From Alectoria sarmentosa (lineage: Eukaryota > Ascomycota > Lecanoromycetes > Lecanorales > Parmeliaceae): a stretch of 64,000 bases of DNA. How positions within the stretch are numbered: position 1 is the first letter of the stretch; each line of letters starts with the position of its first letter. The position numbers were made by a program, and so were the translations under genes. A model generated the notes under the pieces. The model ran no database searches. It was given only the letters and a program-made list of their open reading frames with translations, and was not told the origin of the DNA. Below, one piece after another: positions 12,712 to 23,800 of the stretch. The stretch spans positions 23,186-87,185 of the forward strand of contig WOGZ01000131.1 of NCBI GenBank assembly GCA_009733775.1, in the 5' to 3' direction.

Positions 12712-15700
12712 ATGAATATCTCACAGCCGATTTCTTCCTACATTGGAAGCGTAGGCTTCGGCTTCCTCTCTTCCGAGGACATCAGAGCCCTCTCTGTGAA
12801 GAGAATCCAAAACCCTACGACGTTCGATACCCTACTCCACCCCGTACCCGGAGGATTATACGATGCTGCATTAGGCGCATGGAGTGACAACCCGTGAGGA
12901 AACCAAAGCCTTGTAGGATCTGGGATGGGTTTCGGAGCTAATAGCCATCTAAAGGTGCTCAACTTGTCATTTGAATACCTATTCTTGCCCCGGCCATGTC
13001 GGTCATATCGAATTGCCCGCCCCGGTATATCATGTCACATTCATGGACCAGGCGTTACGCTTGATGAGAGCGCGATGTGTTTACTGCGGACATCTAAAGC
13101 TACCTCGGGCTGAGGTTGATCGATTTACATGCAAGCTGAGGCTCATAGACCATGGCTTGGTACAGGAAGTCAAAGAGCTCGAGAACATTCACCTCAGATC
13201 AACAGCATCGAAGCTCAAAGGAATGGACGCCGATGCCGTGGACGCGGACGCGGACCGTCAGGACTCCGAGGAAGAGGATGAGGAGACCCTCAAGCAGCGA
13301 CGGAACGAGTTTGTTATACGCGCAATCAAGAAGAAGGGTGGCAGTAAAAGCCGAGGTGCGGTAGAGATGGAAAAAATTGAGGCTGTTGCTGAAGTCCGGC
13401 GAGCTGTGATCAAGGATTTTCTTGCAGCTATTACGAGACCAAAGACATGCGGAAATTGCAAAGGTGTATCGCCTGGCTGGCGTAAAGACAGATATAGCAA
13501 GATCTTCCGGAAGCCTTTGGCTAAGAGAGATAGAGCAAAAATGACGCAAGGTGGATTCAAGGCAGTCAATCCGCTCATCAAGGCTGCAAAGGAGCGGAGA
13601 GAGGCACGAAAACAAAAGCGCGAGGAAAGGGAGATTGATGAAGGGATTGTCATAGACTCCGACGAGATCACTTCAGAAGAGGAGGGCGAGGATATCGACA
13701 TGCTGGAGGTTGAGACAGAGACAGCTCCTACTGCTGTTCTGGAGGAGTCTGCGGCCTTGAAACCAAGTAAGATCAAAGTCATGGACGCCGGATCCGATCA
13801 GTATGTCAGTGCTATGGAGATACAGGCGTCTCTCTCCGAGCTCTTCCACAAAGAAAGGGAACTCATGGAGCTTGTGTACAACCATAAAGCGGCGAAGAAT
13901 ATTGATCCAATCTCCGCGGATATGTTTTTTATCAATACGGTACTCGTACCACCTAATAAATACCGGCCTGAGGCGAAGACAGGCGATCGCGAGATCGCCG
14001 AAGCTCAGGACAATCAGCTGTATAAAAACATTCTAACATCCTGCGGGCTTCTGAGTCAGATCAGCAAGGAGATGGATGATATTTCTGCGCGAGACCCGAG
14101 GTACAAAGAACGTGATATGGTAGATCTTCAGAACGCATGGGTGCGGGTGCAGGAAGCTGTCAATTCCTTGATTGATAGTGATCGAAATCCCGTTCAAGGC
14201 GCGGCTGCAAAGCAGAACGCCGATGGTATCAAACAAAAGCTCGAGAAAAAAGAGGGTTTGTTCAGGAAGAACATGATGGGGAAGCGGGTCAATTTTGCTG
14301 CCAGAAGTGTCATCTCTCCAGACCCCAACATCGAAACCAACGAGATCGGAGTCCCTCCTGTATTTGCGAAGAAGTTGACTTATCCAGAGCCAGTAACGAA
14401 TCACAATTTCTATGAGCTCAAAGAGGCCGTTCTCAATGGTGTCGACAAGTGGCCCGGTGCTGCTGCCATTGAAAACGAAAACGGTCAGGTCATAAATCTT
14501 CGGACCAAGAACTTCGAGGAACGGCAAGCTTTGGCAAATCAGCTCCTGGCTCCATCTAATACGAGTGTCACTGGCGCAAGGAACAAGAAAGTCCACAGGC
14601 ATCTGAACAATGGAGACATTGTCTTGATGAATCGACAACCTACTTTACATAAACCTTCCATCATGGCTCATCGCGCACGTGTGCTACCAGGGGAGAAAAC
14701 TATCCGTATGCACTATGCTAATTGTAATACTTATAATGCTGATTTCGATGGTGATGAGATGAATATGCATTTTCCGCAAAACGAGATTGCAAGAGCGGAA
14801 GCCCTACAGATAGCGGACACGGACCACCAATACCTCGCTGCAACGGCAGGAAAACCGCTCAGAGGTCTTATTCAGGATCACATCTCAATGGGCTTATGGC
14901 TGACCAGTCGAGACACTTTCTTTGATCGTGAAGACTACTATCAACTTCTTTACGGCTGTCTGAGACCAGAGGATAACCAAACGGCGTCAGACAGAATCCA
15001 AACGGTATCTCCGGCAGTTTTGAAGCCTCGAGCCATGTGGACGGGAAAACAGATCATCAGTACCATCTTGAAGAACGTTACGCCCATCACTCATCCTGGT
15101 TTGACGCTTCTCGGAAAGTCGCAAACGTCGGCCGACCATTGGGGAGAAGGATCGGAAGAAAACACTGTCATTTTCGAGAGCGGAGAACTGTTATGTGGCA
15201 TCCTAGATAAGGCTCAACTTGGACCTAGTGGAGGGGGTTTTATTCACGCGATATACGAAGTGTACGGACACACGATTGCTGGGAAGCTCCTCAGCATTCT
15301 CGGAAGACTACTGACCAGGTTACTGAACATGCGAGCATTCTCGTGCGGCATAGAGGATCTGTTGCTGACCAAAGATGGCGAGAAAACACGTCGCAAGGAG
15401 CTGCAAGCGGCGAATACGATTGGCCTGGAAGTTGCTGCCAAATATGTAACTCTCGAGGGAAGCATAGAAGCCAACGACAGAGAGCTACGACTCCGTCTTG
15501 AGGATGTGATACGTGACGAGGAGAAGCAGACGGGTTTAGATCAGGTCTGTAATTCAGAGACCGCGAAGCTGTCCACTGCTATCACGGCGGCTTGTTTGCC
15601 AAGTGGACTGCAGAAACCCTTTCCTCGAAACCAGATGCAAGCAATGACAGTATCGGGGGCAAAAGGTACTGTCGTCAATGCAAATCTCATCTCTTGCAAC

Positions 15701-17923
15701 TTGGGACAGCAGGTATTGGAAGGCAAAAGGGTTCCCGTCATGGTTAGCGGTAAAACATTGCCATCATTCAAGCCCTTCGAGACAAACGTGCGAGCAGGTG
15801 GGTACATCACCGACCGTTTCCTCACAGGGGTCAGACCGCAGGAGTACTACTTCCATGCCATGGCTGGCCGCGAAGGGTTGATCGACACTGCTGTTAAAAC
15901 TTCGAGGTCAGGCTACCTCCAGCGCTGTCTGATCAAAGGAATGGAAGGCCTCAAGTCGGAATATGATAGTTCAGTCAGGGACTCTGACGGCAGCATGATT
16001 CAGTTTCTGTACGGAGAAGATGGTCTTGATGTAACCAAACAGAAGCACCTCACAGACTTCAAGTTTCTAGCTGAAAATTACCTCTCGCTCGTTGCGCAGC
16101 TCAACATAAAAGAAGAATACGCAAAGCTTCCTGATACAGGAGCAGCCGAGTATCACAAGACTGCCATGAAGAAGGTCAAGAAAACCGGCAGGTTTAATGC
16201 TATGGACCCCTGTCTTGCACTCTTCGACCCGGGAAGCTCTCTTGGTAGCACATCAGAGAGTTTTGCTACTGCTCTGAAGAACTACAGCGATGCGAATTCA
16301 GAGAGCTTACTCAAGGACAAGAAGAAAGCCCCTAATGCACCTATATCAAAGAAGACCTTCGCCGCACTAGTCGACATCAAGTACATGAAATCAGTCATCG
16401 AGCCTGGAGAAGCAGTCGGAGTTGTTGCTGGACAGTCCATTGGGGAACCTTCGACCCAGATGACACTGAACACCTTTCATTTAGCAGGGCATTCTGCCAA
16501 AAATGTCACATTAGGTATTCCACGGCTTCGAGAAATTGTTATGACTGCGAGCAGATCGATCTCTACACCGCAAATGACTTTGTACCCCATCCCGGAACTT
16601 GATGAGGATGCTGGTCACAGATTTGCAAAAGGAACATCGAAACTCACGATAGCAGAAGTCGTCGACGGAGTCAGCGTCAATGAGTCCATTGGAGAAGGTA
16701 TTGGATTTGCAAGGGCAAAGATCTACAATGTCCGACTTGATTTGTTTCCCGCGAAAGAGTATTGCGAGACCTATGCCATCGCCACCGCCGATGTTCTGCG
16801 TACGATCGAGATCAAGTTTATACCCCTACTGTCCAAGCTGATCAAGAAAGAACTCACCCGGAAAGGTGATGCTAAGCTGCTCAAGCACAGCGCCGCTCAA
16901 CCCGAGGTTGGCAAGTCCTCGGGCGTCGTGGAGGAGGCTCCCGCGAGAGCAGAAGCAGACCTTGAGGGTGGCGAGGATGATGAAGATGACGACGGGGATG
17001 ATGACGCAACCAATAACAAGCAGAAGCAAAATCGCACCGAGGCCATCTCTTATGAGGCGCCAGATGAAGGCGAAGAAGCAATCAAAAGAGAAGCACAACG
17101 AAGAGCAACACCAGAGTTGCCAGACGAGATGGAAGACGAAGGTTTTGGTGGAAGCCCGCGCGAATCGCAAGCTGAAGTCGGAAACCAGGCAGATGATGGC
17201 GATAGCGAAGACGAAGGGAAGAGAAGAGACGTGGCCAAAGCACGATTGTCGAGAATTCAGGAGAAGAACCCCGACGTGACGCATTTCACCTTCGACGACA
17301 AAGCAGGCCAATGGTGTAAAATCCAATTCGAATACGATGTCTCAACCGCTAAACTGCTCCTGCTCCCTCTGGTCGAAAACGCCTGCCATAATGCTGTCAT
17401 CCAATCCATTCCCGGCTTGGCAACCTGCGCCTACACGCATGAAAAGGCCAGAGACCCGACGACAGGAAAGAATGTCAAAATACCCATCTTCATAACCGAT
17501 GGGGTCAACATTCCCGCCATGCACGAATACCAATCCATTCTCAACCCGCACCGCATTTTCACCAACGACATCGCCGCCATGCTTGACCATTACGGCGTCG
17601 AGGCCTGCCGTGCAACCATCATACGCGAAATGGACTCCGTTTTCAAAATCCACAGCATCAGCGTCGATATGCGGCATCTGAACTTGATTGCAGATGTCAT
17701 GACGAGGGGTGGAGGTTTCACGCCATTTAATCGCATGGGACTGAAGAGCAGTGTTAGTCCGTTCATGAAGATGAGCTTTGAGACTACGTTGGGGTTCCTA
17801 AAGGATGCGGTGCTCGAGAATGATTGGGATGACTTGAAGAATCCGAGTGCGAGGATTGTGATGGGGAAGGTGGGGAAGGTGGGGACGGGGGCATTTGATG
17901 TGCTGATGCCTATTGAGCAGTAG
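12712..17923 (+). CDS. RPA190: RNA polymerase I largest subunit (A190)
   Basis: This is the catalytic subunit of RNA polymerase I, which transcribes 35S rRNA in the nucleolus. Two exons, 12,712-12,893 and 12,955-17,923, are joined over a 61-bp intron (GTGAGG...AAAG), giving 1,716 aa. The splice is supported because it rebuilds the N-terminal zinc site, C62-x2-C65-x6-C72-x2-H75. The long open frame alone would start at TTG 12,971 and lose it. Further hallmarks are a second CxxC (CVYCGH), the clamp and rudder segment KRVNFAARSVISPDPN, the metal-binding NADFDGDEMNMH at about residue 655, the trigger-loop region GQSIGEPSTQMTLNTFH, and an acidic low-complexity insert near 16,960-17,240 typical of Pol I largest subunits. 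The length fits the family (about 1,660-1,750). It converges on RAD3, with 141 bp between the stops. Confidence 0.97.
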
Positions 17924-18064
17924 TATCAAAGAGTCATGTATTGGCATCGTTATGAGGGCCTACTCTATCATGTGCTTAAAGCTCGACGCATGCTGCTGCA
18001 TGTATTGCTTTGAACCTCAGGTTTATATGAGCTGCATTTAGAAATGCTGAGCTTGCAAACATTC

Positions 18065-20461
18065 TCACTCAGCATCAGCATCCCGCATGAGTGCGTCCAT
18101 ATCCTCATCCTCAAAATCGTCCCCATCAATTCCATTTTGCCCATTGGAAAGACCATCCATCCCATCCACCTCCATCTTTCCCCCGCCGTTCCTCAATTCC
18201 CTAATCTTCTCCTTCTCCATCTTCTCCTTATGCTTCTCCAAATCCTTCGAATCCCACGTACTAACCCCCGCCTGATCCCTCTCACTAAAAGGCTGCGCCA
18301 TCGTCCGCAGAAATTTCTTCGCGCTCGCGGTCGCCATATCCGTGCTCAAGCTCGTGTCACTATCCAGTAACGCTTGATTTATCCATTTTGGCAGCTGGGT
18401 GCGTTTCTTCTGGAAACGGCGGTCAGCGAGTACCATGATACCGTAGTCGTCTTTCCCGCGGAGCACGCGGCCGAGGCATTGCGCGGCGTGGCGCATGGCG
18501 TCGAAGGAGAGGAAGTCGTTTTCGCGGATGCGGTAGGTCTCGCGCAGGAACTCCAGGCGGGCTTTTAGAATGCGGGATTCGGTGTACTGGAAGGGCACGC
18601 CGATGCAGAGCACCGTTCTCCCGTAGTGGTGGTCGAAATCGATACCTTCTGACACCTTGCCTCGAGCGACGCAAAGCAAGATGGCGCCCCGGCCGTTGCA
18701 GCAGGCCGTGCGGTAGGTTTCGAGCGCCAGGGAGGTTTCCTGCGAGTCGGGCGTCTCGACGAGGATGAGTTTGTATTTCCAGATCTCATCGAGTGTGCCC
18801 ATGCCTTGCCACATGCTGATGATGCTCTCCATGTAGAGGTAGGAGGGAAAGAAGACGACGAGGCCGTCGGGGGTCAATCTGCTGAATTCCAGTAGGAGAG
18901 TGCCGTAGTTGCGGACCACGCCGGGTTCATTGCGAATTTGGAAGCCGGAGGATATGGCGGACTGGTCCGAGCCCCGCGTTACGATCATGGGGAGGAAGGA
19001 ACGTCGGGCTAGGGTCATGGAGTAGGATTCTTGCACCACAGTCGTGAAGCCGAGCATTTTTGGGTACATTTCCAGCGGGGATATGGTACCGGAGGTGATG
19101 ATTACCGAGGAGAAGCGGTCGAAGACGGGTTTGATGGCAATGGCGGCGTCGAGGCAGGTGAAGTGTAGAATGGGATTGGGGACTGTCGCCGTGTCGGATT
19201 CGTAGGGTTCGAGGATAAGGAGGAAACCTTTGTCATATGTGGCGGCGAGAGTGGCGAAGGTGGCTACTTCTTGCAGCGGTTGGTAGTCTTCTATGTTTGT
19301 GAGTTCCAGGGTGCGGACGAGCGAGGTGAGACGTTCGGCGCAGAATCGGAGGGGCTTTTTTTCGATGAAGGTTAGGTCTTTTAAATGTTGAAGGAATGAG
19401 GGCGGTGTTTCTGAAATGACGTGCAGGACTTTCATGCGGGTTTTCAAGTACTCGACGAAACGCTTGAGGAAGGCGACGAAGTGCTCTGCTCGACGAATGT
19501 TGCCGGGGACAGCTTCTTGGAGTAGGTCATCGGGTAGTGCCGGGTTTGCCATGAATGTATCCTCTTCTCTGGCTTCGTCTGCGTCCCGGAGACCCTCTAC
19601 TAGTTTGGCATACTCATTTTGCAGCTTCTCGGCGTCAGAGGATCGCATCTCTGTGATTTTGCGTTCGAGATTGTTGGCTCCCCGTGTTGCCTTCCGTAGA
19701 GAATCTTCAGTTAAATCAATACTCAACGACTCTATGCAGACGTTGTCGATATTGTGAGCTTCGTCGAAAACAACGATGCAGTCCTTGGACAGCTCTTTAG
19801 ATACTCGATCTGCAATCTTTGGATCGAGCAAGTAGTGGTATGAGTAAATTATGACATTGCAGAATGGCATCATTCTTCGCGCAGTGAAATAGGGACATTG
19901 CTTATGCTGCTCCCCGTACTTGAGTATTCCATCGAATGTAAAGACGCCGTTGGGTACGAGACTGTGAGGCTCGAGAAGATCGAGATTGTCATGATATACG
20001 CAGACGTCAACGTCCTCACCCCTCTCCTTCTTTTCTTTCACAAAACCAGCAGTCAAGCTTCGGCATCGGGCGTCTACGATCGCACCGCTTTTCTCCTTCT
20101 TGACAGAAGGATGGAGACACAAATTCTTTCGACTGGTAAGTCCAAGCCCACGAAACTGTTCTTCCTCACCGAGCTGGTCCGCTCGGTACTTCATCAGAGC
20201 CTTCAATTCTGCTAGGGCTTTCTCGATTTCCGACATGGTACGAGAGCAGTAGATCAGCTTTCGGTGTTCAGGATAATACTGTTGGTATGCTACAATCAGA
20301 GATAGAAGAGAAACAGTCTTCCCGGTTCCTGAAGGCATCTCGAGGACGCAGTGACCTCCTGCATCAAGGGTGCGTTTGAGATCGCACATGTAAGCATACT
20401 GTTCCGGATATATTCTAGGATATGGGAAAAGAACAGGGAGGTCTTCGATGTTGAACTTCAT
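18065..20461 (-). CDS. RAD3: TFIIH helicase subunit XPD/Rad3
   Basis: This is the ATP-dependent 5'-3' DNA helicase of TFIIH, acting in nucleotide excision repair and Pol II initiation. It is a single exon of 798 aa. I chose the ATG at 20,461 because the family begins MKF.I(D/E)DLPVLFPYPRIYPEQ; the open frame upstream to 20,515 is not conserved. Walker A is PSGTGKT at residues 43-49 and the DEAH box is at 233-236. The four Fe-S cluster cysteines are C115, C133, C154 and C189, matching the human spacing. Later motifs include SGTISPLEMYPK, ARGKVSEGIDF and QCLGRVLRGKDDYG. The C-terminus is an acidic tail beyond the conserved domain. It shares a 348-bp divergent promoter region with RKR1. Confidence 0.97.
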   Translation of the reverse strand: MKFNIEDLPVLFPYPRIYPEQYAYMCDLKRTLDAGGHCVLEMPSGTGKTVSLLSLIVAYQQYYPEHRKLIYCSRTMSEIEKALAELKALMKYRADQLGEEEQFRGLGLTSRKNLCLHPSVKKEKSGAIVDARCRSLTAGFVKEKKERGEDVDVCVYHDNLDLLEPHSLVPNGVFTFDGILKYGEQHKQCPYFTARRMMPFCNVIIYSYHYLLDPKIADRVSKELSKDCIVVFDEAHNIDNVCIESLSIDLTEDSLRKATRGANNLERKITEMRSSDAEKLQNEYAKLVEGLRDADEAREEDTFMANPALPDDLLQEAVPGNIRRAEHFVAFLKRFVEYLKTRMKVLHVISETPPSFLQHLKDLTFIEKKPLRFCAERLTSLVRTLELTNIEDYQPLQEVATFATLAATYDKGFLLILEPYESDTATVPNPILHFTCLDAAIAIKPVFDRFSSVIITSGTISPLEMYPKMLGFTTVVQESYSMTLARRSFLPMIVTRGSDQSAISSGFQIRNEPGVVRNYGTLLLEFSRLTPDGLVVFFPSYLYMESIISMWQGMGTLDEIWKYKLILVETPDSQETSLALETYRTACCNGRGAILLCVARGKVSEGIDFDHHYGRTVLCIGVPFQYTESRILKARLEFLRETYRIRENDFLSFDAMRHAAQCLGRVLRGKDDYGIMVLADRRFQKKRTQLPKWINQALLDSDTSLSTDMATASAKKFLRTMAQPFSERDQAGVSTWDSKDLEKHKEKMEKEKIRELRNGGGKMEVDGMDGLSNGQNGIDGDDFEDEDMDALMRDADAE

Positions 20462-20809
20462 CTTGACCTCTCGCAGGCCACAAAGGGCCACGACAGGTGT
20501 AGATGAAGTTATCAAGGATGACCTCGCCGTCTGCCAAATGTTCCCTCCATTGCCACTTGTGACTGACTCACTCCACTGTACTAGTACTGCTCTCGCGTAT
20601 TGACGCGAACGCGCTAAGATAAGATTAGTAACCGCTCCGAGTATCTACCTAAGTATGGAAATTCTTGTGTCATCGAATGACTGTTCAACAGTACGGCTTT
20701 GTATTTGACACAGTCTCTTCAAACAGCGTTCACTTAACTGCCATGGGAACTCACAGACTGTTGTCCCTTTTCCTGCTATTCAACTACTCTGAGCCACATT
20801 ATCAAAGCA
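20462..20809. promoter_or_regulatory. Divergent promoter region between RAD3 and RKR1
   Basis: These 348 bp separate two divergently transcribed genes and must hold both promoters. I see GATAAG (20,618-20,623, within GCTAAGATAAGATTAG) and GC-rich GACGCGAACGCGC near 20,600, but no clear TATA box. Confidence 0.45.
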
Positions 20810-23800
20810 ATGAGTAAAAAGGCATTCAAATCGCAGGCTTCCAGCAGCCGGGCTGCTTCTGGAGCCTTTGGGGGAGATGGCACAGTGTTTGGTAACAGTA
20901 CTGGCGCTTCTGCCTTTGGAGCCGTCCCGTCTTCGCCATTGTCATACGTCTACGAGCCACCAGACTTGAGTGGATTCTCGGATCCCAACGTTGGAGTTGC
21001 TTTCAAAAACCTCCAGAAGAAAGATGGAAGGACAAAAGCGAAGGCGCTAGAAGACCTACAAACCTATGTCTCATCGCTTGAAGCGGAGACAGGTGGAGTG
21101 GAGGAAGTAATCCTGACGGCATGGGTGGGTCATCCTGTCAGAGAATGCGCTCGGGGTCAGAACATGTTGACGTTGCATAGGCCAAGATATATCCCCGCTC
21201 ATCAATCGATTCTTCTCGTCGCGTACGGCAGCTTTCTCATACTTTGCAAGGCCAATTGACAACCTCCTGCGGCAAACGAATGGCGAGACATATGCCTAAA
21301 GTCGCTGCTTCATGGGTAGCAGGTCAATATGACAACGACAAAACGGTCAGCCGAGCCGCAAACGAGTCGTTCAACCGAGTGTTTAGCTCGGAAGAGAAAG
21401 TGAAAAACGTGTGGAGGCTGTACCAGGTCTCAATACTAGAGTACGCTAGGGACGTAGTCGTGAAGGAGACTACAAATACATTGAGCGATGAGCGGACGAC
21501 GAGCTCTGACGATTCCTCTGCCAAATACTCGAGAGTTGTTGGTGCATCTATAACGATGGTGACGAGTCTTATGGAGAGCAATTCCGAAGCCGAAATGGAG
21601 AAAAGTCGAACCCTTCTTAATGAATTCTTGAAAGAAGAGAAACTCTGGAAACTCGCATCGGACAATGATGCGTTTGTTCGTCGTGCCTTGTATCGGTTGC
21701 TTGGTATGGTTTTGACAAGGAAAAAAGAGACCCTTAACCCGTCGACCATCTCCGCTAGTGTAATCGTGTCAGGTCTCAATACTACTCAGTCTGGTTCGGC
21801 GTTTGACTACGCCAAAGCCCTTGCACTACTTTCTGTAGAAATACCAGATGTCTGGACGACATATTATCCAGGTTCAGGAAAGAAGTCAGCAGCAAACCGC
21901 TTATGCAATTTCCTAAAGAAAGGTTCACAAGGGGGACCTCCTGATTTCTGGTCTCAGATTGCAGTGTTGATTTCGAATCTCCCACTATCGATACTCGTGA
22001 GATCTGCAGATATAGAGTCCGACAAAAGTGTGGATGGCAATAAAGACTCACCCACGCCGGTGTTGAGCGCTATGCACGAAGGTCTCAATGGCAAAGACGA
22101 GTCGCGTTTGAACAGTTTCGCTGCTTGGAATGCATATTTGGTTGCTTCTGACCTAGCGCTCTCTTCTATACCTAATACAGCCACTCGGCGTCGGATCGTA
22201 ACATCCTCGGTTCTGCCTATATTGGCTCAGTATGTTAGACCATCATCTGACAATTCTCGATGGGCGGTTGCTGGTGCACAAGGGCAAGAAGTGTGCGTCC
22301 GGGCTTGTAATCAGGCCATACTACGAGACGTATATTCTTTTGAAGAACAATGGAATACATTGTCCAACACTATCATTGAAGATCTCAAGACATCTCTTCC
22401 GGAGCAGGCCAAGGATTATGTGAAGTCTCAAGATTCGCTCTCTGCTGAGGCAAACAGGTGGTATTGTTTGCAAGCTGCTTTACTCAAGGGTAGCGGCCAA
22501 GATATCGCAGATATCAATATCCAGCACACAATTCCGTTAGAGATCAAGTCCGCCGTATCCATCCTGCAAGCAAGGAATGGAAAGCCATATGCGGCGGCCG
22601 CCGCATTGGAAATATTGATACAGAAACTCCCCGAGGTCGTGTTCAGCGATGATGGGTGTAAAGCCGAAATTCTCAGATTTGTGAACGAAGCCCTTCCAAG
22701 TCTACTTCTTTCACCCTCCGCCAAGTATCTTATCAGACTTTTGAATCATTTAGATGGCTCTTGTGACACTACTCGAAGCTACAATAAGTGTATGCAGATG
22801 CTGGCTGAAGCACCTGCATCTGCATCAAAGTCAATTGCTCTTCAGAGCTTCATCTCAAGCCCACGTCTTGCTACCACCGAATTTCTTTCCTCGATGGTAA
22901 TTGCTAGTTTAAGTCAAGCGATGATGGACGAAAATTCAATGAGTTGGAATCTCGTAATGGCTGCGATAAGCAATCCTGGCGCTCCCAAATCGCTTACAGA
23001 CGAGATTCTTGCTAATATGACTGAGGGCTTATTTTTCAACCCGAAGGGTGTCACAGGTCTTCATGGCTTGGAAATGACAATCAAGCACAATTCGGGCAAA
23101 GTGACAGAATTCGCGCGGTCTCCCAAAGGCTCAGGCCTGCTGTCCAACCTGCTTCTCCTCGCCGACTCGCCTGATGACGGGATTGCCCAGCGTGCTAGGT
23201 ACACAAGTAGCGCGATAGAACAGGCGCTGGCGGCTCAAGGTGGCGCTGGTCAAGCCACGAATTCCATGATCGAAATCGTCAATAGGGGGTTTGACACTGC
23301 TGAAACAAATTCGCTATCGTACGTTGACCATTCCCCGCCAACATTCAATGGAAGCTCTAACCGGACAATAGAATTGATGCCGTTGTAGGCCAAGCACGGA
23401 AGGTGCTGGGACATTCGTCTCCCAACGACATGCTAGGAGTGGTCCAAAAATTGCTGCCTGACCTCAAGCAATGTAATGCTGCAGTACAGCCGTTCATGTC
23501 GCGATTACCAGATCCATCACTAGCGATCACGAACACCCTCGGAGGTTCATTGTCCATGATCCCTCCTACTTCATCAACGCCAGTCAAGCAAGAGGTCTCT
23601 CGAGATGGGGATGGATACTCCGCCGCACTGCGGATGGCTCGATACACCACTCATCTAATCAATAGTACTGCTGTGTTTGATAGCGCTTTACAGGAGCAAA
23701 AGACCATTGTCTGCAAGTTCATGGCTCTTTTCCTTCAACTCGCGAACGATAACCTTAGCGTATCCGGATCTATGCCCCTTTGGGAGTCAACTGATCCAGA

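Noticed and set aside
12693..12887. Plus-strand frame starting MEILNQHEY overlapping RPA190 exon 1
   Set aside because: It is out of frame with the conserved RPA190 N-terminus, which reads perfectly from 12,712.
13199..13782. Long minus-strand frames inside RPA190, RAD3, RKR1 and BIR1
   Set aside because: They are Ser/Leu-rich antisense shadows of conserved coding sequence, with no independent motif.
20462..20515. N-terminal extension MITSSTPVVALCGLREVK of RAD3
   Set aside because: The family begins at MKF; the extension is not conserved and lies in the divergent promoter. The start was set at 20,461.
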